The notes: generated by a model not told the origin, from the sequence alone. A stretch of 64,000 bases of DNA from Paramecium sonneborni (GCA_905182985.1 CAJJDN010000129.1:1-64000), one strand, 5' to 3'. Positions 49,701-61,463 are shown, numbered from the stretch's first letter. Made by a program: numbers and translations.

Positions 49701-50748
49701 ACTATCCCCAACTAGTGCATGGATAAGTATAACCATCAATTTGTCTTTTTATTCTTTTTATAATTTGAGATTATTAATCAGTCTTCATCACAATTACTTA
49801 TTCTAAACAAGAAAAGGCAATATAATCTTATTTAAATATAGAAATTTGATAGAATGGATGAATCTATCTAAATTAATATTCTAGATGTTTACCTAGGTAA
49901 TAGTTTTTCAATCTCAATTTAATATGACCATAACATTTTTGTTATTTTACACATGGATGTCTAACCTAAGTAGTCTGAAATAATAAATTAATTTTCATTA
50001 AAAAATTTTAATGATAATAGTGGTTCTTAATGTTTAATATGTTTTAATTAAGCCTTAGTATTGGGATCCCATAAGATTATTGCACAATCTTCGTAACTAG
50101 CTACTAAAAATACTTATGTATTATCAATTGCACTCACTCTAGAATTATATTTCAAGACTGCACTTAGTTTATATAAATACCGATGAAGTCATTATTAGCT
50201 GCTGAATATACTAGAATTTCACCAACTGATGTTCCTATTGATAGAATATTATATTAGAAAATAATTAAACATGGTTGACCAGATAATTTCTTCAATTAAT
50301 TAGAAATCTATTATAAATCGTGTATTTCTATATTTTCTATTTCAATATTATTGTTAATTAATTCTACATTTTGTAATGAAGTTTCTTTAATCATTCTTTC
50401 TTATTTATCAATTTTATCAATCAATGATTCTGGTTTTATATCCTCCTCATTTGATGAAGATATTTCAATTTTAAACTCTTCTGTTTATTATTCAAAATCA
50501 TGTTCTATATACTTTTTGATTAAATCTTCATATTCCTTCTAACCACATTTTATTGACACTTTGAATTTCTATTTTTTCTCACTCAAAATTTAATGTGCCT
50601 ATATAATTTTGAAAATATTCAATACTTTTTCTATATCCAATTCTTTTATGGAATTATCACTTTCATTTAGAATATCATCAATCTCTAAATTTGATGCATC
50701 ATTAATATCATTTTCATCCTCTGCCAATAAGTCTTCTAAATTAAACAT
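46728..50748 (-). CDS. VPS8: VPS8, CORVET tethering-complex subunit
   Basis: About 1,300 residues in 4.0 kb; I verified one 23-nt intron (50158-50180) and did not resolve all others. An acidic N-terminus (MFNLEDLLAEDENDINDASN) precedes WD-type propeller blades (FQYNILSIGTSVGEILVYS, SYEDCAIILWDPNTKAQL). The central part contains the Vps8 signature: VEQLILSLDPKFLDM, then ICQENDLYTPLMVV and DYITPLQKMYSNF. The C-terminus has a RING-H2 (CSNC .. CSHSTHQSC .. FCHIC) and a coiled coil. VPS8 is the Rab5-binding subunit of CORVET on endosomes. Ciliates have expanded VPS8 families, and in Tetrahymena some paralogues act in making secretory mucocysts, so a link to trichocysts is possible. The upstream end is 23 bp from the CNB gene. 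Confidence 0.85.
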
Positions 50749-50770
50749 AAAAATTATATATAAATAAAAA

Positions 50771-51747
50771 TCAAAATTTCTGAAATATTTATTACCAAAG
50801 GACTCGAGAAACAGGTCTACACTTTTCTCCTAGATTTATAGTATTAGCACGAGATCTATTAATCTCTTCTGGTTTCAATATTTTTTCAGTACTGTTTATA
50901 CTTTTTATAGTAGATAACATTTTAGCCTTTGTAGGTGCTGATATAGATCTTGTTCTGTTTTCTTGTTTCTCTTCTGGAGCAGCTATCCGTTTTATTTTTT
51001 TTACTGAAAATAAAGGAGCTTCTGGTGTCAAATTAATGAATTCAAAATTTTATTTCTTTTATATCCTCTTATTTTATTAAACAATATAGTCTTCTCGACT
51101 TATTCTAGTTTATGGAGATAAATTTCTATCTGGAGAAACCTCCTATAATTCTAATCTTCTTCTCTTTAATTAATTAATCTTCCTCAATATTAATTAATCT
51201 TTTAAATGCTGTGTTTCAATGCTCTAATGCAAATAATCTTGTTTTTTTAAATCTATATATATCTCCTCCGGAATCAAAAGTATTTTACTGTAATGAACAT
51301 TACTTTTCGCTGTTGTTTGATATGGTTTTTCAAGCAATGCTTCAATCTCCTATTGTTATATCATATACATACTCCAACTAGAGATCCAGTAGATATTATC
51401 AATAAGGTTCTACTTTTTTACATGCATGTAGAGGCAAACATTACATTCTCAGTTTTCCTCCTTTCAATTTATGTTTCTTCTAATCTTACTTCTCCATCTA
51501 CGATATAATAAACATGAGTTGGTTTTTGATTCTAACTAAATAGTTTTTAATTCAAATGATAAGATGTGAAAAATACTTTATCTAAGTGGAATTTTATCCA
51601 TTTTCTATTAAATTAGTCAAATATTAATCACATAGGTGTATCTGGAAACAATTAACAAAGAATTTGTTATTTCTGACGATGCTCATAACATTCTATTTTG
51701 TTTTTTAATATTTGTAAGGCACCTTATTGATTCCTCTGCAATCTCAT
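50771..51747 (-). CDS. cyclic-nucleotide-binding-domain protein
   Basis: 308 aa; introns 51605-51631 (27 nt, with an in-frame TGA) and 51350-51372 (23 nt). Start 51747, stop TGA 50773-50771. Residues about 25-160 form a CNB fold: VYYIVDGEVRLEE as the central strands, then GEIEALLEKPYQTTAKSN spanning the phosphate-binding cassette, where the usual G-E-x-(A/S)-L is present but the conserved Arg before T-A is replaced by Gln (PYQTTA). The rest is basic and disordered with RTRSISAP and RSRANTINLG, possible kinase sites. No kinase or channel part is attached. It may bind a nucleotide weakly or act as a scaffold. Confidence 0.75.
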
Positions 51748-51900
51748 TATAAAAATAAATTAATTTTCTATATATAACTAATTTATCTTTGAATTTCTGA
51801 CTTCAAACTAAGAACATTTATTTAATTAAAGTATATTTATATATTCTATTCTATACAAAAAACTCAAAATTTAATTACAAATATTTTATTCTATATAGAG

Positions 51901-52143
51901 ATGAAGTTAATAATGTTTGGATTCTGTTTAATTTCTATTCTCTAAGCTACCTTTTATATTTATTATAATTTTTTACATCATTAAGAATCTAATTCATTTG
52001 ATAACAAACTTAAAGCCATAAATAAAGTTATTCATTTAAGAAACAATTTCTTCAACTCTTCTATATTTCATTCAACCTTCTAAACATTTCATAAGTTTAG
52101 GTATTAATGGGAATATTCATTTTACAAAATATCTTAAAGTTGA
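51901..52143 (+). CDS. possible small secreted protein, 80 aa
   Basis: ATG 51901 to TGA 52141-52143, no intron. The first 17 residues (MKLIMFGFCLISILQAT) look like a signal peptide or anchor; the remainder is polar and aromatic (HHQESNSFDNKLKAINK, HKFRYQWEYSFY). There is no homologue I can name, and an 81-codon frame without TGA is not rare in such AT-rich DNA. The signal-like start directly before a hydrophilic body is the only reason to list it. Confidence 0.35.
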
Positions 52144-52688
52144 AGAGAGATTTTATATGGAAAATTAGTAATTTTACTAAATTTAGAATTGAAAAATAAT
52201 TATTATTGATTGTTTCAGTACTATATTTGTTAAGTTTGTGCTTTGTTTGTTTGATATTTGAAAAAACCATACCATCTTTCATAAATAAAAAAATCATTAT
52301 GTCAGCAGTTTTTTTTATTTATATATACCTCAATAACCTAGTAATAACTATAAAAAATTAATAGGATATTTTTATAGTTTTTTATGTAGTTGAAAAATCA
52401 CAATCATTTTATATTAATTATAGAAATTAATGTTGTGAGTTTTATTCCAATGGAATATAACTTTTTAAAATTGTAAATATTCAGTATTTTAAAATTACAA
52501 TATTATAAAATTTCCATTTTTGATCAATATTAAACCTATTTTGTTACAATACTAAACAATTGATTTTAGTAATGAAAAAATAAGAATTAATGAATAATAT
52601 ATAATGAAAATAGACTTGAAAAATTAAAAGATCATCAATATAATTTGAGAAAATTAAATATTTTTTTTTAGATAAAAAATATATAATT
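52144..52688. other. AT-rich intergenic region
   Basis: Between the small ORF and the 3' end of the RBR gene. No gene seen; the minus-strand ORF at 52097-52297 has no coding character apart from being open. Confidence 0.5.
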
Positions 52689-54003
52689 TCATTTTTTTGA
52701 AGCCATCTCTGAGAGAAATTTATTTTAAAACTAAATAATATAATTTTTTAATTACCTGCTTTGCTAAATTAAAATAATTTGTTAACTTTTGATAGTATTC
52801 ATTTATAGGTTTTTTAATTTTTATATTAGGATAGATGGTAAGTTCCAAAATTTCATGTAGTTTTTCACAGTATCTCTCAAAATCAGCTTGTCCAAATTCA
52901 AACAAAGGCTTAGGTTATTGTTAGAAATATGCATATACATAGGTCCATTTTAATGAAATTCTGGCTTAAATAATATATTGATAGCAATCTTTTAGTAATT
53001 TTTTATAAGAATCATCCAGTTAACTTTTTTAAACATAGGAATAAAATTTTTTTTATTTTTTTATTGCTACCATTTATCCTTTTTCATGCCCAACATATCT
53101 GACAGCATAGAAAATTAATTTTTTATTATTAGATTAATAAGGTTTTAATGTATTTTTTTCTGAAATTTATTATTCATTATATTTATTGCAATTATAATAG
53201 CCCCCAGTTTTTAAAGAATGAGTAGACCAAGCCTCTAGACATATCCAACAGAAATCATATCCACATCCTAAAGGTTTTTTGCATGTCATATGATTACATC
53301 CAAAATTCTTTTCAATAAACTAATTGCATTTTGGGCAAAACTTACCTTGATTTAAGAAACCTAAAATATTTGTTGAGCCTTCATAAAGTTTAATCCATTC
53401 AACACATTATTGACAACTTAAAAGCCGATGATCTCCTTAAGCACATTTCAAACAAAATATAGTACCACATAAACATTGTACAATATCATCTAATGGGAAG
53501 TCTTGAATATAATATTCACACTCTTCATTATTGCAGCATTTAACAGTAGTTCTATAATCTTTACCTAGTCTTAATAAATATTGTTATTTATATTCTTTAT
53601 TATCTTAATAAAAAGAATAAGGAATTTTCAAAGCACAACCTAAATAAAAGCAATTAACAAAAGATGTTGTTTTTAGTTTTTCTTATAAGTATAATTCAAA
53701 ACAAGGCTTACAGGCTGAATGACCACAACTTAAAGTTATTTAGGGTTGATCATTAATACAAATAGGGCAAATTTTATCAGCTTTATATTGTTTATCAGAT
53801 TTAGCACCACTTTTTATTAATATAGCATCATAATCTTCTGAACTTGCTAAGACATCATTTAATGCATAATCATTCCATTTAAAATAATGCAATAGTATAA
53901 GTGTTTCACTTAATGAAAATCCAAATATTTCATTAATTTCTTCACATTTTTAAATGAGTATTGGCAATTATTATCTAAAATTCTAGAATTTTATTGCATT
54001 CAT
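52689..54003 (-). CDS. Ariadne-type RBR E3 ubiquitin ligase
   Basis: 429 aa, one 25-nt intron near the 3' end (52731-52755), stop TGA 52691-52689. RING1: CPICIND...[12 protein letters not shown]...[17 protein letters not shown]...[14 protein letters not shown]...C. RING2: [19 protein letters not shown]...[10 protein letters not shown], in which the Cys of GCNHM is the catalytic residue that takes ubiquitin by thioester. The C-terminal 150 residues, helical with aromatic and basic positions, fit an Ariadne domain, which blocks RING2 until released, usually by a neddylated cullin. All zinc ligands appear present. The start (54003) gives about 90 residues before RING1. It is divergent to the MGRN1-like remnant (131 bp apart). 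Confidence 0.9.
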
Positions 54004-54134
54004 GTTTATATATATATATATTAAATTAATTAATAAATATTAATAATTTAATTATTGGAATACTTATAAATATTTTTTGAAGATAATTTAATAACTTCAA
54101 TATTTATTATTAATATAATTTACATAATTTCTAT

Positions 54135-54827
54135 ATGGGAGGAAGTTCTAGTAAGGAAGATGAAAATCAAGTTAATCTAGATTAGTATTTATAAAGTGTT
54201 GAATATAAATAAAAATTAAATGCTGTTTATTCTGGATAAAATAATTAATAAGAAGCATTGAATGTTCCATAATAAATGTATCAAAAATGAAGCAGTGTTA
54301 TTTTAGATTTAAATTTGGTAAAAGAAAAGTTATAAAAATTCTTAAATAACATAGGAATAATACTTATTTCCATTGATAGTGAAAATTGTAATATTTTCTA
54401 CAATTTTAAGTAAAAAGTTAATATCGATCATTCATTTACATATTATTGCTTAATAGAAAAGGTTGAGCTTATTAAGAGTAAGAATAATGAAATATTTTAC
54501 AAGATTAATGGGTAAGAGTTCTTAAGAAAGGATGTATATGGAATGAATGATAGTGTTTTAGGAAAGAAAAATGCTAGGTAAGACAAAAGATTAAATAATT
54601 TTAGTGAAAAAGAGCCTAGTAGAATATGCTTAACAAATATAATTGATACAATGGTTAAACCTTGTTAATATGTTATTCTTTGTTAAGATTATTGTTAAAA
54701 TTTAAGAATGACTGGTTGAAGATGTTGTATATGCAGAACAGGTAGATAAAATTTATTTTGTAGAGATTAAAGAGTTTTTAATTATTACAAAAGTAAATTG
54801 AAATATTATAAATATTTTTATTATAAA
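54135..54827 (+). pseudogene. degenerate MGRN1-like RING E3 ligase
   Basis: Starts MGGSSSKEDEN, an N-myristoylation signal as in MGRN1/LOG2-type ligases. The frame is interrupted by TGA at 54288-54290 and again at 54717-54719, but coding character persists on both sides. The middle part (FTYYCLIEKVELIKS, ARQDKRLNNFSEKEPSR) fits the domain before the RING in this family. The RING itself is recognisable (CLTNIIDTMVKPC, QNLRMTG-stop-RCCICRTG) but damaged: the first Cys is replaced, and the His of the P-C-x-H site is Tyr (PCQY). Lost zinc ligands plus two stops argue for a dead gene. It directly precedes the BAH-PHD gene and could be mis-joined with it by gene finders. Confidence 0.75.
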
Positions 54828-55651
54828 ATGACTGAGTTTAAAGAAGTATATTCTTTAAGTATTTAGGATAAATTCTTTAATAAATCTGGAGAATCTGAAG
54901 ATTCAGGAGATAAATTAAGAAAGAAAATCTAAAAGTCTAAAAATTAAAGTGGAATATCTAGTACTTCAAAAATTAGAGAAATGTTTAAAAAATAATAATT
55001 CAAAGAGATTGTAAATTGGGCTGAGAAAGATTCAAATAATACAATTATAAATGAATATGATGAAATTAAGGTGAATTCACAAACTTTGAAATTAGGACAA
55101 AATGCATTAATAAAAAATGCAAACAATCCATCTGAAGATTATGTAGGTAAAATATAGAGAATAATTACAATAAATGAAAATAAATCATCAAAACTAATTT
55201 GTCTTTGTGAAGTTAGATGGTATTAACAATAGTTTATATTAGGTTTTATCGTAAAAGTGAAGTGATTAAATTTAGACCTTAGGCTAAAGCTTGGATCTCA
55301 AATAGTGAAGTGTTTAATACAACTTGTACAGATTATATTTTGGCTTCAGCAATTATATCTCCTTGCATAATTTATTCTTTAGAAGAATATGAAAGTGCAT
55401 AGACTATAGATAAATGCACATTCTTTACAAGATTAGGTTGGATACCAAGCAAGAATCGATTTGAAGGTTTTATGAAATTATAAAATCATTGTACTTGTAA
55501 ATAACCACTAAATCCTGATTTACCTTCTATTTAGGTATGCATTCACTAATCTTTAGTGTGATAAATGTTAGAAATGGTACCATATGAACTGTGTTGGAGT
55601 AACCAGAGCAGATTATGATTAAAAAGATTATATCTGTGGATGTTGTAGATG
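54828..55651 (+). CDS. BAH-PHD chromatin protein with a one-base frameshift
   Basis: About 260 codons; introns 55220-55242 (23 nt) and 55535-55556 (22 nt). After a charged N-terminus comes a BAH domain: KLGQNALIKN, YVGKIQRIITI, then CEVRW-FYRKSEVI across the first intron (the typical V.WF.R pattern) and a C-terminal part with TRLGWIPSKNRFEGF. A PHD finger follows: HCTCKQPLN..., CDKCQKWYHMNCVGV, and would close with DYICGCC. At 55620-55624 the A run is one base short for this frame; restoring the frame gives DYICGCCR and TGA at the expected place (end 55651). Without it the last Cys pair is lost. A homopolymer error is likely, but a true frameshift cannot be excluded. BAH-PHD proteins read histone methylation. 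Confidence 0.75.
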
Positions 55652-55829
55652 AAATATAATTAAAAGCTTACAATTATTATTTTTTATTTCTTATATTCAA
55701 AATTAAAATATAAATTTTACTTTATTAATAAATGTTCTTTATATACTTTTATGACATTATTTTTTATTCATAAATTTATTTACTAAAAAATGAATAAATT
55801 TTGTTTTTATAATTATTTAATTAATTTTA

Positions 55830-56680
55830 AAAAAAGTAATTGAAAAAGAGAGAAATGGTATTATTTTTGAAAGTTAATAAGTTGTTTATATTATAACTAA
55901 TTCAGATAAAATAGTAATAAAAAAATACAAATTTTGAGAATTAAAATATTTCATTGAAGATAAAATAAAATTTTAGATTTATAAAATTCTAGACTGCCTA
56001 TTAATTTATGAATGGATGTTAAATATAATAGGATGCAGTTTAGAAAAATAATTATTTAAATCAGTTTAAAATGAAAAATAAATTAATTATCAATTTTAAA
56101 CGGGTTAAAGTATAGAGAATTTAATATAGAAAGGAGATTATAGCAAAATTAGAATACTTATATATAGTTTACCTTTGATGTTTAAATTTGAGTAATTCTC
56201 ATCTAAAACTTCGAAAAAAACAAATAATTCCCATTGATAAATAAGAAAGAAGAAAAAGGCCATTAAGTTAGTATACAAAAATTTAATAATTCAAAATATA
56301 GATTATAACATTCTTAGAGATTGTGACTTGTATATAATTAATATAATCAATTAAAGAAAATTGATGTCAATTCAGAAAGGAAAATTTAATTCATTTAATG
56401 AACATATTAGAAATTAGATAGATAGATATTTCGATTTTTTAACATCTTTAGAACTTTCTAATTTGATTTTAAACTGTAAATCTTAAATCCATTTTAGCTA
56501 TTTTAATAAACCATTGAAATAATTTATTAAATAAACAAAGATATTTTAAACATTATGCAAAATGAGAGCTCTTCTTTTCAACAATGAAGAAAAATATATC
56601 AATAATTAATATTTGAAAATTCATGGCAAGTTCTTTTAATTGTATCTTTAATTATGAATTAGTCGGTTTAGTAGAAAAAC
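55830..56680 (+). pseudogene. decayed gene of unknown family
   Basis: One plus-strand frame has coding character over about 280 codons (VVYIITNSDKIVIKKYKF, IYKILDCLLIYEWMLN, NIDYNILRDCDLYIINI, SFNEHIRNQIDRYFDFLTS) but holds TGA codons near 55937 and 56235 and ends at TGA near 56656. No suitable introns remove them. The flanks (55652-55829, 56681-56876) show nothing. I do not recognise the protein. Confidence 0.4.
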
Positions 56681-56876
56681 ATAAATAAGTATGTTTATTT
56701 AAGTAAAATAAAATTATTACCTTAATAGCCCAATCCAAAGAATAAGGTCGTCATTAATCTAATAAGAAAAGAATTTCAATAATAATAATAATTTAACCAA
56801 AATCAAATTTTATGAAATGAAGGGAATTTATATAAAGTTTTTATATATTTTAAATTAATTATATAATTAGATAAAT

Positions 56877-57575
56877 TCATTGAGTGCGATAAGTTTCTCT
56901 TTCTATTAAAGATTATTAAGCCTAAATTGGAGAATGCATTTGATTATTGAATTAGAAAATGGAAGAAAAATTTCCTAAAGATTAAGATTAACTAAAGAAT
57001 TCTAAAAATTATTATAAATTATTACCACTTGTATTTTCTTTATTGAATAAACTAATTTTGTTTTAAGAAAATAAACTTTTAAGCAATTAATTCTCTTGCA
57101 ATATTTACATTTGATTCATAATCAAAATTTCTTGACTTTTTTTTAATTCTTCATTTTATTTTTGAAGATTATTATTGATTCTTTATAATTCAGCATATTC
57201 TTATTATGGAATTTCTTCTTATGTTATTAATTATAAGATTCGTTTATTTTATAAAATTATTTTGTTTCTTAAATCTAAATCTCTATTTTATTTTGATAGA
57301 CATTTAGAACATCCTAATTTCAAAATAGAGATTTCTTTTTTTTATTTTAGAACTGTTTATTATTATGGTGATAAAATTGTAGAAGAATATTGTATTTAAG
57401 GTGATGAATTATTTGTAATTGTTAAATATTCTGAACAACTTTCTTATTACTAATTATTGCTTTATCGACTTAATAACTTCTTACTATATTTTTTTGTGTA
57501 AGAATTGGTTTCTGTATAATTTGTAGGTGTTACATTATAACTTCTTAGTTTTTCTGTCAATTGTTTTTTAGACAT
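56877..57575 (-). CDS. LEM/SAP-like domain protein with coiled coil
   Basis: 232 aa, single exon, start 57575, stop TGA 56879-56877. The first 38 residues read as a LEM-type helix-extension-helix: MSKKQLTEKLRSYNVTPTNY followed by TETNSYTKKYSKKLL, comparable to the LEM pattern L...EL...L...G...GPI...TR..YEKKL, though GPI is not kept. Then a polar linker (SSTILSPQQQTV), a Cys pair (GCSKCLS), a coiled coil (EYAELQRINNNLQKQNEELK) and a Q/F/N-rich C-terminus. No transmembrane segment is evident. LEM proteins tie chromatin to the nuclear envelope by binding BAF; whether this one does is open. HeH or SAP domains (DNA binding) are alternatives. Confidence 0.6.
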
Positions 57576-58858
57576 ATCAGTTAAATTTATATAGTGATTA
57601 AATATAAAAAAACTTAAATATAATAATTCTTAAGTAATTTTGAATATTATCATGTTGAAAATTATAAATAGAGCTTAAGAAACATTCCTATAACTGCTTC
57701 TTGAGTTATTTTTTAAATTACAATATTTTCTAATTCTTAATTTTTGAATTTATTCTTTATAGATAAGTATTTTCAAAGATAAACATTCTTCTAGAATATT
57801 GATAATTTTCTAAATCTCTACATAATTTTATTTTATTAAATGATAATTATTCTAATGAATCATAAACAAATTGATATGATTTAACATTAATTTGATTTAT
57901 TAGCTCTTAAAAATATTTGTAAAGAGTGTTATTGATGATATCTTTTTATTTTTAGACAAAATCTTATTAATAATTATTACTTGTATCAATTAAATAATAT
58001 TGAATAATATATAAGTAAATTTGAATAATGCAAATCAATTAAAAGAGATAGATTTATTAAAATTGAAATATGAAAAATAAATTTAAAACATAAAAATATT
58101 ATATAGATAAGATTTAGTGAAAGATTTAGAATATTCATTAAAAGATTTTTTTTAATAAGAGTTATGTCTAAGCATATATTCTTTTTCCTCTATTAAGACA
58201 TGAATAAAAAACATTAGTTTTATCTTTAATTTTGTATGAATATAAGAAAGCTACATATGCTCGTAATTGTTCTCATATTATCATGTCTAAAAGCTATTTA
58301 AAAAATTAAAGAATTATGAAATGATGATATTATTGGATGAAAAATCTACGAAAAGGTAACTAGATTATTTCCATCTAAAATATCAAATTTTATTTACTTA
58401 TATAAAAAATTCTATCAAAATATCTTTCATATGATTGTAATATCTTTACTTATATTTTACATGAGTAACCTTAAAATATTTGATTTTGATAAAGAGGATA
58501 AATATGTTTTCAACGAAGATAATGAATCAAATTTACTGAAAGAACATAAGAGATTATCACAGCAATAATTAATGTAACCAATATTAAAAATTATATTCTC
58601 AATTTCAAATCATGCAAACATGAAATTAGTAATCCCTGTAATTTTACATTTCATTAATAAAAACTAATTCTTTATGTTTTTACTGATAAAATTATTATAG
58701 GTTACTTTCCATTCAATTCATGTATTAAAATGATTAGAATGATTATTATAAGAATATAAGATAATACTTTAATAAATGCATATAATTAAATATTATTATT
58801 TAACAGATTTTAGTTTAAAAGGAAGATTAGATTAATTAAATAATGAATACTTTAAGAT
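57576..58858. other. AT-rich region with weak plus-strand coding traces
   Basis: No intact gene. About 58440-58740 on the plus strand has an open frame that looks partly coding (FDFDKEDKYVFNEDNESNLL, KLVIPVILHFINKN), preceded by another piece (RQLDYFHLKYQILF), with a TGA between them. A dead gene is likely. 57600-58140 shows nothing. Confidence 0.3.
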
Positions 58859-60640
58859 TCAATATAAAAGAAATTAAGTATTTTGTTATTTGACAACACT
58901 TCTAATTATGGAAATTGCATCATTTTGAAATTGTTAATTTCTACTAAAATCTTTTAATTATTCAAATCTCAAAGCTTGAAATTTTTTAGTTTCTTAAATA
59001 TTTTGTTTAAAAGCAGACAGCCTTATAGATAGTTATTTAGTAGGATATTAAATATCCTCAAACTATTTACACTCACTAGTTTTTGTTAATGATAATGATT
59101 CTAACTTATTTATTACAATCTTATAAGCTTAAACTAATGACAATATCTAATCACTCATCAAGACTTCTGTAAATTGAGATACTTATTATTTGTTTTTTCT
59201 TTATTCAATAATTAAATTGATAGCTTATTATTTTATCATTTCAATTGGATAAAATAATATTTATGTAACTAAAACAATTATAAAGCAAAGAGCAACAAAT
59301 AAGGAAAATAACCAAATTATATAGTTACTGGTTGTTTAAGATAAACTTTTCTCTAAAGTTTCTTAGAAATCATCATGAAATTTTAAATATTCTGAACTAC
59401 TAAGCAACCTAAAATTAATCAAATAAAATATATTACATTATTAGTTTCATCTTAAATTCTGGAATTTCACGTATGCCAATAATCATCTCTTAATTATAAT
59501 AAGAATTATATCTACATTTACGAATTGATGATAATTAATCAAATTTAGGACAAGAGGAATCTTAATTTAAATTTAATATATATTCCCAATCAGTGAAATT
59601 AAATCCAGTTATACTTTCATTATAAATATAAAGAGGTAATTATTCTACTGTTACTATATAAGGATGCATAATCATTACACCTTTTTCTGATACAAGATAA
59701 ATTATTTGAAATCCAAAAGAGTTAAATTTTAACATTTCAATTATTTATGAACCCAAGAAATTGGAAACAACTCCTCCTATTAAATTGAAATCTTTATCTA
59801 CTATAGGAAGTGTCATTGAAAGTCCAATTTTTTTATCAGTGTACACTATTAAAAATAATATTTAAAATTGTTACATAAATATGGCTGAGTAAATGTATAA
59901 TTATATTTATCAAAGGGTGTTTTACTTTAATAATTACGCTTCAATTCAATATACCAGTCTCTTTTTTCAGCTACATATTAATAAATTGCTTTATCTCTAT
60001 TAAGACAAGGATAAATGGAATTAATTTTTTCTTTCATAATGTAGGAGTACAAAAATGATTGATTTATTAAATTTCCCTAATAAAAAATTTATGCAAATGC
60101 TTAGATTTATTCTTATAATTTGATTCCTACTTTTTCTTCAATAGTTTTAGGTTGATTAAATGATGATAGATTAGAATAACACATGAACGAATAAGAAATA
60201 TCATAATTGCCATATCCTTTTATAATTCTTAAAGGGTCTGGAATTTTAGTTGTTCCTCCATATTGCATTTGATAGAGTGGATCAATTTCGAGAGAATGTA
60301 GAAGCACTTAATTTTTAGAAGTATGATACAATCGATGGAATGAAACCAAAGCATTGCCATCTGATAATGTAATAAAAATATAATTACTTAAATTAAATAT
60401 TTGGTTAAAATGCTGTAGATATTCTTCCATCATATTTGATAAAATATGATCTGAACCTTTTTCAAATATATGATCTGACACTTCTGATAATATATTTGTG
60501 AGTAAAGAATGATGAATTAAATTTAAAGCCAATACATAAGACACAATAATTAGGACCTATATTGAAACAATAACAATCAATTATGTGCTTAATTTTAATT
60601 TTCCTATACATTTGGCATCAAAAGGCTTTTATTATTTCAT
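58859..60640 (-). CDS. Cache-domain transmembrane receptor-like protein
   Basis: 574 aa; introns 59846-59874 (29 nt) and 59409-59436 (28 nt); start 60640, stop TGA 58861-58859. A signal anchor (LIVIVSIQVLIIVSYVLAL) comes first, then about 370 extracellular residues. The Cache signature is clear: RDWYIELKRNY, then KKIGLSMTLPIVDKDF and NLIGGVVSNFLG, the W-Y ... s.pi.d..g..iGv pattern of double Cache domains. A second helix (WLFSLFVALCFIIVLVTQIL) follows at about residue 418, then a cytoplasmic coiled-coil tail without a kinase or cyclase domain. The protein probably senses a small extracellular ligand. The first third is duplicated beyond the N gap. Confidence 0.75.
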
Positions 60641-60756
60641 TTTTTAAATTACTTAATAATATTACACATTATATAAAAAAAGGCTTAATTTATTAAAATT
60701 GTAGTTAATCAGGTTAAATGTGCAACTTTAGAAAAGAAAAGTTTATAGAAAATACA
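60641..60756. promoter_or_regulatory. upstream flank of the Cache gene
   Basis: Short AT-rich flank up to the N gap, repeated at 61955-62070. No defined promoter motif can be named. Confidence 0.3.
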
Positions 60757-61463
60757 NNNNNNNNNNNNNNNNNNNNNNNNNNNNNNNNNNNNNNNNNNNN
60801 NNNNNNNNNNNNNNNNNNNNNNNNNNNNNNNNNNNNNNNNNNNNNNNNNNNNNNNNNNNNNNNNNNNNNNNNNNNNNNNNNNNNNNNNNNNNNNNNNNNN
60901 NNNNNNNNNNNNNNNNNNNNNNNNNNNNNNNNNNNNNNNNNNNNNNNNNNNNNNNNNNNNNNNNNNNNNNNNNNNNNNNNNNNNNNNNNNNNNNNNNNNN
61001 NNNNNNNNNNNNNNNNNNNNNNNNNNNNNNNNNNNNNNNNNNNNNNNNNNNNNNNNNNNNNNNNNNNNNNNNNNNNNNNNNNNNNNNNNNNNNNNNNNNN
61101 NNNNNNNNNNNNNNNNNNNNNNNNNNNNNNNNNNNNNNNNNNNNNNNNNNNNNNNNNNNNNNNNNNNNNNNNNNNNNNNNNNNNNNNNNNNNNNNNNNNN
61201 NNNNNNNNNNNNNNNNNNNNNNNNNNNNNNNNNNNNNNNNNNNNNNNNNNNNNNNNNNNNNNNNNNNNNNNNNNNNNNNNNNNNNNNNNNNNNNNNNNNN
61301 NNNNNNNNNNNNNNNNNNNNNNNNNNNNNNNNNNNNNNNNNNNNNNNNNNNNNNNNNNNNNNNNNNNNNNNNNNNNNNNNNNNNNNNNNNNNNNNNNNNN
61401 NNNNNNNNNNNNNNNNNNNNNNNNNNNNNNNNNNNNNNNNNNNNNNNNNNNNNNNNNNNNNNN
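60757..61463. other. 707-N assembly gap
   Basis: Run of N. The sequence after it (61464) restarts at the equivalent of 60150, i.e. upstream of where it broke off. ORFs spanning the gap are artefacts. Confidence 0.99.

Noticed and set aside
50351..51508. Plus-strand ORFs of 63 and 71 aa
   Set aside because: Antisense shadows of VPS8 and of the CNB gene, both of which have verified introns and domain motifs on the minus strand.
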